Shown in pieces: positions 43,125 to 51,657 of a stretch of 64,000 nt of DNA (position 1 is its first letter; each line of letters starts with the position of its first letter). Made by a program: the position numbers and the translations under genes. Source of the stretch: Burkholderia sp. Leaf177 (lineage in GTDB: Bacteria > Pseudomonadota > Gammaproteobacteria > Burkholderiales > Burkholderiaceae). The stretch lies in NCBI RefSeq assembly GCF_001424345.1, contig NZ_LMPF01000012.1, positions 311,662 through 375,661 of the forward strand, read 5' to 3'. The notes under the pieces were generated by a model. The model searched no databases. It was not told the DNA's origin and worked only from the letters and a program-made list of their open reading frames with translations.

Positions 43125-43346
43125 GCCGGGAGCTTCGTCAAATTACACGTGGCGCGACGAACGACAACCCTGGCTTCGTTGCCATCTACTACCCGCGCTG
43201 ATACGTCCCCCGTTTTCCTATCCCAAACCCGTTTCATGCCCGGTTTCATATACCGGGGATTCGTTTTGAAGAAATCCTGACCGCGGGTCGTTAAGCGGGC
43301 ACGTTCGTCGAATCCATCGGCGGAGATTTGCGTGAAGGATGCTTAA
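43125..43346 (+). promoter_or_regulatory. Intergenic region between SDR and chemotaxis receptor genes
   Basis: About 220 bases. A hairpin of six pairs (43239-43244 with 43252-43257) followed by ATTCGTTTTG may be a weak terminator for the amide operon. A short direct repeat of CCCGTTTCAT/CCCGGTTTCAT type lies at 43229-43249. I did not find a clear sigma-28 promoter for the receptor gene. Confidence 0.35.
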
Positions 43347-44909
43347 ATGAATCGATTTGACCGGCTGTCTGTATTGCACAAGCTGCTGCTGTCGTTCGCG
43401 TGTTTGATCATGTTCGGCGCATGTCTGGGCGCCACGGGAATCGGGGCGCTTGCCAAGATGCACGGCATCGCAGCCGAGATCGGCGCGCAACATCTCGATG
43501 GCATCTACTACCTCGGCGAAGCCACGCGCAATAAGCTGAACACCGACCTTGCCGCAGCCAACCTGAGCTTCGCGGACAACGCCGGCCGGGAAAAGCTGAA
43601 GGAAGGCATCCGCGAATCGCTCGCGAACATGCATCGGGCGGTCGATCAGGCGCGCACCACCATCGCCAAGCAGGACGGACAAACGCTTTTCGATGAAATC
43701 GCCGCGCGTGCCGCCGAGTGGGAATCGATCGTGCAAATTGAAGTGGGAGCCCGACCGATGCCCGCCGGCATGGATCAAGCGGAACTCGTGCGCCAAGCGA
43801 TCGGCGCGAGCGAAAAGCTGCGCGATTCGATGATGCGTCTCGGCGATCAAAAACGCGCACTTGCAGTCGACGCGCAACATCGTGCCGCGAACGAATACGA
43901 AACGATGCGCTGGGTCATGATCGCGCTGGTCGTTGGCTCGATAGCGACGGGCGGCGCATTGGCGGTCGTGATCGCACGGCGCCTTGCGGCGCAGCTCGGC
44001 GGCGAGCCCGCTTACGCTGTCGAGGTGGCCAATCGCATCGCGGCGGGCAACCTCGCCGGCGGCGTCTGCGTTCGCCCCGGCGACAGCGACAGCATGCTTC
44101 ATAGTCTTGCAAACATGAGCGGCAGGCTCGCCGATATAGTCGGCGGAATCCGGACATCGAGCGAGTCGATCCTGCATGCGTCGCGGGAAATCGCACAGGG
44201 AAATACAGACCTCTCGCAGCGCACGGAAGAACAGGCGGCGTCGTTGCAGGAAACAGCGTCGAGCATGGAAGAGCTGACTTCGACCGTGCGTCAGAATGCC
44301 GAAAACGCGCAGCAGGCAAGCGGGCTTGCGCGCAGTGCATCGGAGGTATCGGCGAAAGGGGGCGAACTGGTCGACGGAGTGGTCGAAACCATGCGCGATC
44401 TCGCCGCGGGTTCGAAGCGCATGATGGACATCATTGCAGTGATCGAAGGCATTGCGTTCCAGACCAACATTCTCGCGCTCAATGCGGCAGTCGAAGCGGC
44501 GCGCGCGGGCGAGGAAGGGCGCGGTTTCGCCGTGGTCGCGGGCGAAGTCCGTTCGCTGGCGCAACGCAGCGCTTTGTCGGCGAAAGAGATCAAGGAGCTC
44601 ATCGACAATTCGACCGCGCGTGTCACGAGCGGCGCGCTGATCGCCGAGCAAGCGGGCGAGACGATGGCCCAGGTCATGCACGCGGTTGAGCGTGTGACGA
44701 GCATGATGACCGAAATTTCGGCTGCATCGAACGAGCAGAGCACGGGTATTGAACAGGTCAATCTGGCGGTCGCGCAAATGGACCGGGTCACGCAGCAAAA
44801 CGCGGCGCTGGTCGAACAGGCCGCTGCGGCAGCGGGCGCAATGGCGGATCAGGCGGCGCACTTGAAGTCGACCGTCGCGGTGTTTAAGCTGGAAGCGAGC
44901 AGCGTTTGA
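43347..44909 (+). CDS. Methyl-accepting chemotaxis protein
   Basis: This 520-residue receptor has an N-terminal membrane span (about 11-33), a periplasmic four-helix-bundle type sensor (about 34-188), a second span (about 190-212), HAMP, and a long cytosolic signalling helix pair. The hairpin tip carries [30 protein letters not shown] (about 370-400), the most conserved MCP motif. There is no C-terminal NWETF-like pentapeptide for CheR. It stands downstream of the amide operon with its own upstream region, so amide or amine chemotaxis is possible but unproven. Confidence 0.93.
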   Translation: MNRFDRLSVLHKLLLSFACLIMFGACLGATGIGALAKMHGIAAEIGAQHLDGIYYLGEATRNKLNTDLAAANLSFADNAGREKLKEGIRESLANMHRAVDQARTTIAKQDGQTLFDEIAARAAEWESIVQIEVGARPMPAGMDQAELVRQAIGASEKLRDSMMRLGDQKRALAVDAQHRAANEYETMRWVMIALVVGSIATGGALAVVIARRLAAQLGGEPAYAVEVANRIAAGNLAGGVCVRPGDSDSMLHSLANMSGRLADIVGGIRTSSESILHASREIAQGNTDLSQRTEEQAASLQETASSMEELTSTVRQNAENAQQASGLARSASEVSAKGGELVDGVVETMRDLAAGSKRMMDIIAVIEGIAFQTNILALNAAVEAARAGEEGRGFAVVAGEVRSLAQRSALSAKEIKELIDNSTARVTSGALIAEQAGETMAQVMHAVERVTSMMTEISAASNEQSTGIEQVNLAVAQMDRVTQQNAALVEQAAAAAGAMADQAAHLKSTVAVFKLEASSV

Positions 44910-44960
44910 GATGAGCCGCGCGCGGCAGCCGGTTCACTCGCAAACTCCAGGGAGAACCGT

Positions 44961-45506
44961 ATGCGTCATGTGCGATGGAAGATGCTTTCCGGATTGGGTA
45001 TCGAGCATCTCGTGCTTCAGGACCGACCGGACGGGCATTCCGTGGAAAGTGTGCTGACCGGGGAGAGCGATGATCTCCCCTACGCCATGCAATACACGCT
45101 CCGGTGTGACGAAAGCTGGCGTACACGTTTTCTATCGATAAAAGTCCTCGGCGGCGCCACGTTGGTTATTCACGGGGACGGCGAAGGCCATTGGACAGAT
45201 GAAGAGTCGAACGACATTCCGGAAATTGAAGGATGCCTCGACGTCGATATAGTCGCGACGCCTTTCACGAATACCTTGCCGATCCGTCGATTGACATGGC
45301 ATGAAGGAATGCGAGAGCGAATCTCCGTTGCGTGGATTTCAGTACCTGATTTGCAGGTGGTTCGCGCGAACCAGATCTATACCTGCATCGAACCAGGTGT
45401 TCGATACAAGTATGAAAACGCCGACGACGATTTCTCGGCGGAGCTTAGCGTGGATAGCGACGGAGTGGTCATCGATTACCCGGGTCTGTTCGAACGACTG
45501 AGATAG
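44961..45506 (+). CDS. Putative glycolipid-binding domain protein (DUF1089-like)
   Basis: This 181-residue soluble protein resembles the PF06475 putative glycolipid-binding family: an N-terminal RHVRWKMLSGLGIEHL region and alternating beta-strand pattern through the core (SIKVLGGATLVIHGDGEGHW, DVDIVATPFTNTLPIRRL). The C-terminal YKYENADDDFSAELSVDSDGVVIDYPGLFERL is a usual ending of the family. No signal peptide or membrane span. GGAG lies upstream of the ATG. Function is unknown and the assignment is by memory of the family. Confidence 0.7.
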   Translation: MRHVRWKMLSGLGIEHLVLQDRPDGHSVESVLTGESDDLPYAMQYTLRCDESWRTRFLSIKVLGGATLVIHGDGEGHWTDEESNDIPEIEGCLDVDIVATPFTNTLPIRRLTWHEGMRERISVAWISVPDLQVVRANQIYTCIEPGVRYKYENADDDFSAELSVDSDGVVIDYPGLFERLR

Positions 45507-45578
45507 AGGCTTGGCGATCAGGAATCTCAGTGTTTGGACAGGGGTAGAATTCCGTTTTAAGGTCCGCCTGAATCGCGC

Positions 45579-46373
45579 ATGCTTACGCTCAAACTGACGC
45601 TGGTCCCGCTGTTCTTGCTGGTCGTTTCCATGTCAGGCAAATGGTGGGGACCATCGATTGCGGGCTGGCTGGCGGGTTTGCCTGTAGTCGCAGGGCCAAT
45701 TCTTTATCTTTTAGTGCTCGCGCATGGTCCTCTCTTCGGCGCGCGTGCCGCTACGCTTTCACTCTCCGCGATCCTCGCGTCAGAGGCATTCAATTTTGCA
45801 TACGCATGGACCTGCCGCTCGTGGTCCTGGCAGGTCGCACTCGTTGCCGGCCTTGTTGCGTGGTTCATATCCGCGTGCGGCCTGTCGTTGTTGCCAACTT
45901 CACCTTTATGCGCCGCGACCGTTGCTCTCGTTGCGGTGTGTTTTGGCCAAGCTTTCCTGCCGCGCAGCGAGACGGTCGCGGCTGGTGCGCCGCTTTCTCG
46001 TTCCGATCTTATCGGCCGGATGGTTGCGGGCGCGGTGCTAACCGTTTTGGTCACGTCTTTGTCTGGATGGGTCGGAGCTACATGGAGCGGTTTGCTCGCG
46101 GTTTTCCCGCTGCTTGGGATCGTCTTGTCTGTCTCGTCTCACCGTGCACATGGGCCTGTTTTTGTCATATCCTTGCTTCGCGGCATGGTCCTTGGCAGGT
46201 TCTCGTTCGCTGCCTTTTGTTTGCTGCTTTCGTTCACACTCCCCAACCAGCGCCCAATCGTGGCGTTTGCAGAAGCAGTGTTAGTAGCAATGTTCGTTCA
46301 ATGGGCCGTCAAACAGCTCGCGTCTACGCGACGCTTCAAAGTTGCTAACTCGAGCAGCGGCGCTGCGGATTGA
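45579..46373 (+). CDS. Hypothetical multi-pass membrane protein
   Basis: This 264-residue protein is almost entirely hydrophobic with about eight spans, from LTLVPLFLLVVSMSG at the N-terminus to IVAFAEAVLVAMFVQWAV near the end, and a short polar tail (RRFKVANSSSGAAD). I do not recognise its family. An inner-membrane transporter or export-associated role is possible. It stands alone between a glycolipid-binding-like gene and a small unknown gene, and all lie on the plus strand. Confidence 0.75.
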   Translation: MLTLKLTLVPLFLLVVSMSGKWWGPSIAGWLAGLPVVAGPILYLLVLAHGPLFGARAATLSLSAILASEAFNFAYAWTCRSWSWQVALVAGLVAWFISACGLSLLPTSPLCAATVALVAVCFGQAFLPRSETVAAGAPLSRSDLIGRMVAGAVLTVLVTSLSGWVGATWSGLLAVFPLLGIVLSVSSHRAHGPVFVISLLRGMVLGRFSFAAFCLLLSFTLPNQRPIVAFAEAVLVAMFVQWAVKQLASTRRFKVANSSSGAAD

Positions 46374-46532
46374 CCTTAACGCTTCGTCATGGGTTTGGAT
46401 CAGAAATCGCGCAATGCCAGCACGCGTAATCCGCCTGATCGCGCCCGCGCGGCTGTATAGTGGCTTCGTGCCGTCAAATCGAACCGGATAAAGCGTGACG
46501 GTTTCCGGTCTTGTTGCGAGGAGGGAAGCGAA

Positions 46533-46871
46533 GTGACTAACAACACTGAACTGGTCGATGGACAATCGGGGCTGGTCCCGAACTCGTTGCAAACACTTGC
46601 TGAATATCTTGAGCTATCGCTGGATAAAGCCGCAAGCATTGTGATGCTGCGGGACGCGGGCGGCGTTTGTCTGGTGTATCTGGGTGACCCTTCCGGTCCG
46701 CGCGAAGACCTGAAGCAAATAGCCAGCATAAATTCGTCGCTGGCAAATGAGATGCTCGAGTTGACACGGTCTGGAGCAAATCACATGGCGATTGGCGACC
46801 AGGATTACCGGTTCGTACGTAGCTTCACAACGGTCGGCGTAACAGCGGCCATCGTGTTCTCTACAGACTGA
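46533..46871 (+). CDS. Hypothetical small protein
   Basis: This 112-residue soluble protein is likely to fold as a mixed alpha/beta domain: helices in LQTLAEYLELSLDKAA and LKQIASINSSLANEMLELT, strands in GGVCLVYLG, YRFVRSF and TAAIVFST. The pattern recalls roadblock/profilin-like small domains but I cannot assign one. It starts at an ATG or GTG context after GAGGGAAGCGAAG. No membrane segments or signal peptide. It is just upstream of the LprI-like gene. Confidence 0.6.
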   Translation: MTNNTELVDGQSGLVPNSLQTLAEYLELSLDKAASIVMLRDAGGVCLVYLGDPSGPREDLKQIASINSSLANEMLELTRSGANHMAIGDQDYRFVRSFTTVGVTAAIVFSTD

Positions 46872-46931
46872 TCAGCGTCGCAAAAGATGCGAGAAGCGCG
46901 GATTCATAACGCAAAAAACTCAGGAGAATCG

Positions 46932-47573
46932 GTGCATCTGAAGCGGCATTGGACGTTGGCGCTCGCACTCGCTGCGCTGAGCTCGGTGGAAGCGCGAGCG
47001 AGCGACATTTCATGTGCAAGCACGCGACAGCCGGCCGAGCGCGTCATTTGCGATCACGCAATCCTGAACAATGAATACGACGATATCGTCGCGCAGCAAC
47101 AGTCTCTCCTAAGCGCCGGGAAACTCTCGCCCAGCCAGTTGTCTCAGTGGCGACAGTCACGCAATGCCTGTAATGACGTCCGCTGCATCGACACAGTATT
47201 TGCACAGTGGAACGCGATTGCCAAGTCTGCTGTTGCATCACCTAGTGCCGCCATTGCTTCTGATTTTGCATCGACGACCGACGCGGCGCCCGTGGGACCC
47301 AACCCGGATGCTATTCCTGCTCTTGCGTCCGAGACAACAGCAACATCGGATGCGTTTGTCGTGCAGAAAGGCAGCGCCGCGGGCGTTGCGTTGCCGCAGC
47401 CTGTCGCGAGTCAAGCCTCTGCGCCCGCCGTGTCCGCCGCATCCAGTGCAAGCGAATCCCGGAGTATGACCGGCATGAGCGGCGGCCTGCTAGCGGCAAT
47501 ATTGATCGCTATTGGGTGCGGTGCGCTCGTTAGCCGAAGAAGAAAAAACGTCAGGCACATCGAAAGACCATGA
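46932..47573 (+). CDS. Secreted or membrane-anchored protein with an LprI-like N-terminal Cys domain
   Basis: This 213-residue protein starts at a GTG with AGGAG five bases upstream. It has a signal peptide (about 1-23, ending ARA-SD), then a Cys-containing domain with ISCASTRQPAERVICDHAILNNEYDDIV and WRQSRNACNDVRCID, the pattern of LprI-like lysozyme inhibitor/DUF1311 domains. A long Ala/Ser/Thr/Pro-rich linker leads to one membrane span (GGLLAAILIAIGCGALV) and a basic end (SRRRKNVRHIERP). The form suggests a protein tethered to the inner membrane with its Cys domain in the periplasm. Confidence 0.72.
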   Translation: MHLKRHWTLALALAALSSVEARASDISCASTRQPAERVICDHAILNNEYDDIVAQQQSLLSAGKLSPSQLSQWRQSRNACNDVRCIDTVFAQWNAIAKSAVASPSAAIASDFASTTDAAPVGPNPDAIPALASETTATSDAFVVQKGSAAGVALPQPVASQASAPAVSAASSASESRSMTGMSGGLLAAILIAIGCGALVSRRRKNVRHIERP

Positions 47574-47909
47574 AGCGAAAGTTCGCTAAGCTTAAGAGCG
47601 CTTAAGTCGACTCATTAGCCATTGCGCGATGAGTTTTGTCTAAGGCACTAGCGCCATTCCCCAAGCCGTTCCAAACCTTTTTTCGAAGGCCTGCCGAACG
47701 CGTATCGCTAGCGGCTTTACGCCGGAATATTCCCCGATATTCCCGCGTTTATTCAAGCGCCTTCAAGACGTGTTAGCTTAGTGAACCGTCGACCCGGTTT
47801 AGCTGTATTGACCGGATGTCGAAGAAGTCCGTTTGAAAACCTCTGGTGCGCGGCGTTTATTAGCAAGTGTCGTGAGATTGGTAGGCGCTCGTCACGCAGG
47901 GATATCGTT
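47574..47909. other. Intergenic region
   Basis: About 335 bases of lower-GC DNA. The LprI-like gene is followed by a small hairpin (GCGAA-AG-TTCGC at 47575-47586) and by two CTTAAG palindromes (47591-47596, 47601-47606). A GTG at 47781 opens in frame with the acyltransferase but the added 43 residues look non-coding. I see no other gene. Confidence 0.4.
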
Positions 47910-48785
47910 TTGAAAATACTTTGGTTTGCCGTAATCGTCGGGCTGCTGCGTGTGCTGTCCGTGCTTCCTTATTCGTGGGTCGCCCGCTTTGGCAGTGGGC
48001 TCGGCGGTGCTCTTTTCCTGATTCCAAGCCGGCGAAAACATATCGTTCTGGTGAATCTGCGTTTGTGTTTTCCGTTAAAGAGCGAAAACGAACGCAATAC
48101 GCTTGGCCGCGAACATTTTCGACAAGTCATTCGAAGTTATTTCGAGCGCGGCATTCAATGGTACGGAAGTGTGCAGTCACTTACTAAGCGTGTCACGATC
48201 GAAAGCAGTATCGATCTGGACGATGCCGACGCACCGCCTACCATTTTCATGGACTTCCATTTCGTCGGACTAGAGGTTGGCTGTCTGCTCTACTCGACGC
48301 GCCAGCCAGTTGCTGCCTTGTATTCGCGGATGTCGAATGTGCGTTTATGCGAACTCGCACGCAAGCAGCGAGGCCGGTTCGGCGCAGAAATGGTCGAACG
48401 CGGTGCGAGCGCAAGGAAAATCCTGGGTTTGCTGCGCGCTGGAACGCCGGTAATGCTTGCAGCCGATCTCGATCACGGCGCGGCCAACTCGGTCTTCGTT
48501 CCTTTTTTCGGCATACCCGCATGCACGCTCACTTCGGTATCGCGCTTGGCCAAGGTGGCCGGTGCGCGAGTGGTGCCGTTCGTCACGGAAGTGCTGCCGG
48601 ACTTCAAGGGCTACAAGCTGACGATTTTCGAGCCGTTGGCCGACTTTCCATCGGGCAACGATACAACCGACGCATGCAGGATGAACGCCTTTCTCGAGGC
48701 CCAGATCCTTCGATTCCCGGAGCAATATTACTGGGTGCATCGTCGCTTCAAGAATCGTCCTGCCGGAACGCCTGGCGTGTATTGA
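47910..48785 (+). CDS. Lipid A biosynthesis acyltransferase family protein (LpxL/HtrB-like)
   Basis: This protein of about 291 residues is of the lysophospholipid acyltransferase fold used for late acylation of lipid A. It has an N-terminal hydrophobic anchor (LKILWFAVIVGLLRVLSVLP), the HX4E catalytic motif in DFHFVGLEV, VMLAADLDHG with the partner Asp, and a C-terminal QYYWVHRRFKNRP, a strong family hallmark. I place the start at the TTG at 47910 with AGGGA seven bases before it, which gives the usual N-terminus; a GTG at 47781 would add 43 unlike residues. It is not in an lpx cluster. Confidence 0.85.
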   Translation: MKILWFAVIVGLLRVLSVLPYSWVARFGSGLGGALFLIPSRRKHIVLVNLRLCFPLKSENERNTLGREHFRQVIRSYFERGIQWYGSVQSLTKRVTIESSIDLDDADAPPTIFMDFHFVGLEVGCLLYSTRQPVAALYSRMSNVRLCELARKQRGRFGAEMVERGASARKILGLLRAGTPVMLAADLDHGAANSVFVPFFGIPACTLTSVSRLAKVAGARVVPFVTEVLPDFKGYKLTIFEPLADFPSGNDTTDACRMNAFLEAQILRFPEQYYWVHRRFKNRPAGTPGVY

Positions 48786-48929
48786 TGCATCTTTATGTTC
48801 CAGATTAGAATTGCTCGCCAACAAACGAGGGCCGAAATCCGCGCGTCTGAAAGGGTAAGCCAATCGGCGGTGTAATATTTCGGCATGACGCGTCTGGCGT
48901 CGCGGTGTGCAGATTTATTGGAATACGTC

Positions 48930-49331
48930 ATGTCAGTTGAGTGGAAGCGCCGCTTCCGGCTGTTTATCCAGCGGTTCTGGCAGCCGACCAGCGCATGCAT
49001 GACCTGCATGCCAGGCAGTTGGGGCAATATCATGAGCCTCGGCCACTGGACCATCGCATTCCATACGGGTTTGCTCACCGGACTGCTGGCTGTACTTCTG
49101 ACTTTCACGCCTGCGGCTAAGCTCTATTCGAATCGATACGGCAACGCGCTGCTCGTCGGCATCCTGACCGCAATAGGCGACGTCTACTCGCATGCGAGTC
49201 ACTACCGCAATCCCTACCTCGAGCACATCGTGACGGGCGCAATCTCAGGCCTGCTCGCGCTGGCTGCCTCATATCTTTTCGAAGACCGCGCGCGTCGCGT
49301 TCGAACAGTATGGAGCCGGATCTTCCGATAA
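48930..49331 (+). CDS. Hypothetical membrane protein with two to three spans
   Basis: This 133-residue protein has a basic N-terminus (WKRRFRLFIQRF), CMTCMPGSWG, then hydrophobic segments FHTGLLTGLLAVLLTF and ALLVGILTAIGDVYS and IVTGAISGLLALAASYL, ending in a basic tail. The last two segments are joined by HASHYRNPYLEHI. GGAA lies seven bases before the ATG at 48930; an in-frame ATG at 48885 is less well placed. Family not recognised, but the membrane pattern looks real. Confidence 0.65.
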   Translation: MSVEWKRRFRLFIQRFWQPTSACMTCMPGSWGNIMSLGHWTIAFHTGLLTGLLAVLLTFTPAAKLYSNRYGNALLVGILTAIGDVYSHASHYRNPYLEHIVTGAISGLLALAASYLFEDRARRVRTVWSRIFR

Positions 49332-49515
49332 CTCGTGCGAAGCTCAGCCGAGCACACAAAAATTATGTGCTCTCTAAAGTTTCAGGATTCGCCGCCGATA
49401 TTCAATGAGTGCGCTGAACAAAATCCATCGAGAAGCGTCGTGTCCACCGTTCTTGCACCGAACACTCCGGACAAAGCCGTAAAATCATGGCGCAAGCATT
49501 CACAGCGGAATAAAC

Positions 49516-49707
49516 ATGCGTAAAGTCAGTGAGTCAAAAGCTTTCGACCTAAGTATCGCGGTCGTCCGGAAGGCTCAAGGGAAAGGCATTCCAGACGACT
49601 TTGTAGCAGGCACGCCGGAATGGCAAAGAGCGCAACTCGAGGTCATGCAAGACACCATGCGGATCATTGGCCTGCTCCGGAACGAACTGAACGAGACGGG
49701 GCGCTGA
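49516..49707 (+). CDS. Small hypothetical protein
   Basis: This 63-residue charged protein (MRKVSESKAFDLSIAVVRKAQGKG, then DTMRIIGLLRNELNE) is probably alpha-helical. GGAA lies six bases before the ATG. It has no signal peptide or membrane span. I do not recognise it; the codon use is normal and the position between unrelated genes leaves no competing gene. Confidence 0.5.
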   Translation: MRKVSESKAFDLSIAVVRKAQGKGIPDDFVAGTPEWQRAQLEVMQDTMRIIGLLRNELNETGR

Positions 49708-50054
49708 AGAACTTCAAGGGCGTTGTCAAGATTGAAGCGCTTCTTGGTCAATGCATGCAAGGTCCGTTGCAGGTCTTGGCAGTTCCTGTCCATCCATCCC
49801 CATCGATCACAACGCGACCTAATACGTCCGCGATTCCATTCGCTAAGTCGACCTGTTCCGCACATTAGCGTTAATAGTAAGCCAGCTTAGCAAACAACGA
49901 CACGGCAGTAGCTGGCGTTCCACGCGTTAGCACACTCGCTTGGGCATTTTCTGCTTGAGCGAAGAACGCGCGTTCATTCGGCGAGTAAGTGAGCAGTAAG
50001 TCAGTGGGTCTTAGAGTCGGGTCCGTCCAAACCCTTCCCAATCTAGGAACTACT
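49708..50054. other. Intergenic region upstream of the MipA/OmpV and two-component genes
   Basis: About 350 bases. One open frame (49620-49868) overlaps the small gene in another frame and has no family features. The right part should contain the promoter of the MipA/RR/HK operon, but no clear -35/-10 pair stands out. Confidence 0.35.
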
Positions 50055-50873
50055 GTGAGAAAGCTACTTTGCCGTGATCAACGCGTGTTGCTGGTCATTG
50101 CATCAGTGTTGGTGTACTCCGCCGCCGCGCGGGCGGAAGGTGTCGTAACCGATCTATCCGATTCGGACGATACGGGATTTACAGTGTTGAACAACGCGAC
50201 CAACGTCACGCACTGGGGTCTCGGCGTGGGCGTAGGCTACGAACAGTCGCCTTACAAAACCTACGGCGCGCGATTTTCCCCGCTCCCGTTGTTCTACTTC
50301 GACGATAAATGGGTGCACGCCGCGGGCACGACCATCGATCTGAAGATCGGCAAGTGGAGTAACGTGCTGTTTTCGCTGCGCGGCCAGTATGCTCTCGGCG
50401 ATGGTTACAAGGGTTCCGACGCATCGTCGCTCAACGGCATGCAAACGCGTAAAGGCGGGTTCTGGTATGGTCCGGCGCTGTCGTGGCACACCGCTTACGG
50501 CACGCTCTCGGGCGAATTCCTTACCGCAGGAAACAAAGGGCAGAAAGCGGGCGTGGAATTCGGCAAGGCCTTCGAGTTCAGGAACGTATCGATTGAGCCG
50601 CATGTGAGCGTGGACTGGCTAAGCCAGAAATATGTTGATTATTATTACGGCGTAAGGTCCAGCGAAGTGCGGCCCGGGCGGGATCAATACACCGGCAGGG
50701 CTGCCTACAATGTTTCCATCGGCACGAAATTCGACTATCAGATCACGCGTCATCAACTGGCAACGCTTGATCTGGGCGTGTCGCATTTGAGCAGCGGCAT
50801 TACAGACAGTCCAATCATCGGCAAGCGGTTCGTTCCCGAGGTCAAGCTGGGTTATCTCTATCAATTCAAATGA
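50055..50873 (+). CDS. MipA/OmpV family outer membrane protein, first of two
   Basis: This 272-residue protein starts at a GTG with AGGAA five bases upstream. A signal peptide of about 27 residues ends ARA-EG. The mature part has alternating amphipathic strands (GLGVGVGYEQSPYKTYG, FSPLPLFYFDDKW, GKWSNVLFSLRGQYALGDGYKGSD) and ends in YLYQFK, the beta-barrel pattern of MipA/OmpV scaffolding or porin-like proteins. It starts the operon with the response regulator (ten bases on) and histidine kinase. Confidence 0.87.
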   Translation: MRKLLCRDQRVLLVIASVLVYSAAARAEGVVTDLSDSDDTGFTVLNNATNVTHWGLGVGVGYEQSPYKTYGARFSPLPLFYFDDKWVHAAGTTIDLKIGKWSNVLFSLRGQYALGDGYKGSDASSLNGMQTRKGGFWYGPALSWHTAYGTLSGEFLTAGNKGQKAGVEFGKAFEFRNVSIEPHVSVDWLSQKYVDYYYGVRSSEVRPGRDQYTGRAAYNVSIGTKFDYQITRHQLATLDLGVSHLSSGITDSPIIGKRFVPEVKLGYLYQFK

Positions 50874-50883
50874 GCAGCGCATC

Positions 50884-51588
50884 ATGTCGCGAGTCGCACT
50901 GATCGAAGACCACGCGCGTCTGGCGGAGATGATCCGGCAAGCATTGTCGGCGGCGGGTGTGGAGACCGATATTTTCTGCACGCTCTCGGAAGCATCGTAT
51001 GGCTTGAGCCACGGAGAGTACGTGGTGATGATCGTCGATCGCGGCTTGCCCGACGGCGACGGACTCGCGTTCCTTCGCAGCTTGCGTGCAAGCGGAAACA
51101 TGACCGCTTGCCTCATGTTGACGGCGCGCGACGCGTTGCATGACCGGATCGACGGGCTCGAAACCGGCGCGGACGATTACGTGACCAAACCCTTTGCCAT
51201 GAGCGAGCTGGTTGCGCGCGTGCGTACGCTGATGCGCCGGCCGGCTGTCCTGACCAATCTCGTGCTGCGTTTCGCCGATATCTCACTCGATCCGCAACAA
51301 CGCACGCTGGTTTGCCGCGATCAACTGGTCCAGCTTGCGCCTGCGGAAACGCAGATCATGTCCGTGCTGCTGAAGGCGGAAGGGCAGACCGTCCGGCACT
51401 CGGCGCTCGAACATTCCGCCTGGGGACTGGCTGAAGCGGTGACTCCGAACGCGCTGGAAGTGACCATTCATCGCTTGCGCAAGAAAATGCTGGCGATCGG
51501 CTCGACAACGCGGCTTGCCAATGTGCGCGGCGCGGGTTTCGGGTTGCAGGCATCGGAGCCATCGGAGTTATCGAAGGAATCGGAGTAA
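50884..51588 (+). CDS. OmpR/PhoB-family response regulator
   Basis: This 234-residue regulator has a receiver domain (about 1-120) with acidic residues EDH at 8-10, phospho-acceptor Asp in MIVDRGLPDGDG (about residue 52) and Lys in VTKPF, followed by a winged-helix DNA-binding domain. The C-terminal ends in a simple Ser-Glu run encoded by short ATCGGAG-type repeats (51552-51588). It lies between the MipA gene and the histidine kinase and probably controls both MipA genes that border the pair. Confidence 0.93.
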   Translation: MSRVALIEDHARLAEMIRQALSAAGVETDIFCTLSEASYGLSHGEYVVMIVDRGLPDGDGLAFLRSLRASGNMTACLMLTARDALHDRIDGLETGADDYVTKPFAMSELVARVRTLMRRPAVLTNLVLRFADISLDPQQRTLVCRDQLVQLAPAETQIMSVLLKAEGQTVRHSALEHSAWGLAEAVTPNALEVTIHRLRKKMLAIGSTTRLANVRGAGFGLQASEPSELSKESE

Positions 51589-51657
51589 TCGAAGTAAAGC
51601 AAAGCGCGCGACGCTGTTGTCCGGCGGCCGTCACTAGCGAATGGGGAAAGCAGCATC

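Noticed and set aside
43218-44861. 547-codon open frame opposite the chemotaxis receptor
   Set aside because: Antisense shadow of a GC-rich gene; rich in Arg, His and Cys and without any family motif.
49620-49868. 82-codon open frame after the small gene at 49516
   Set aside because: Overlaps the better supported small gene in another frame, with no domain or good start.
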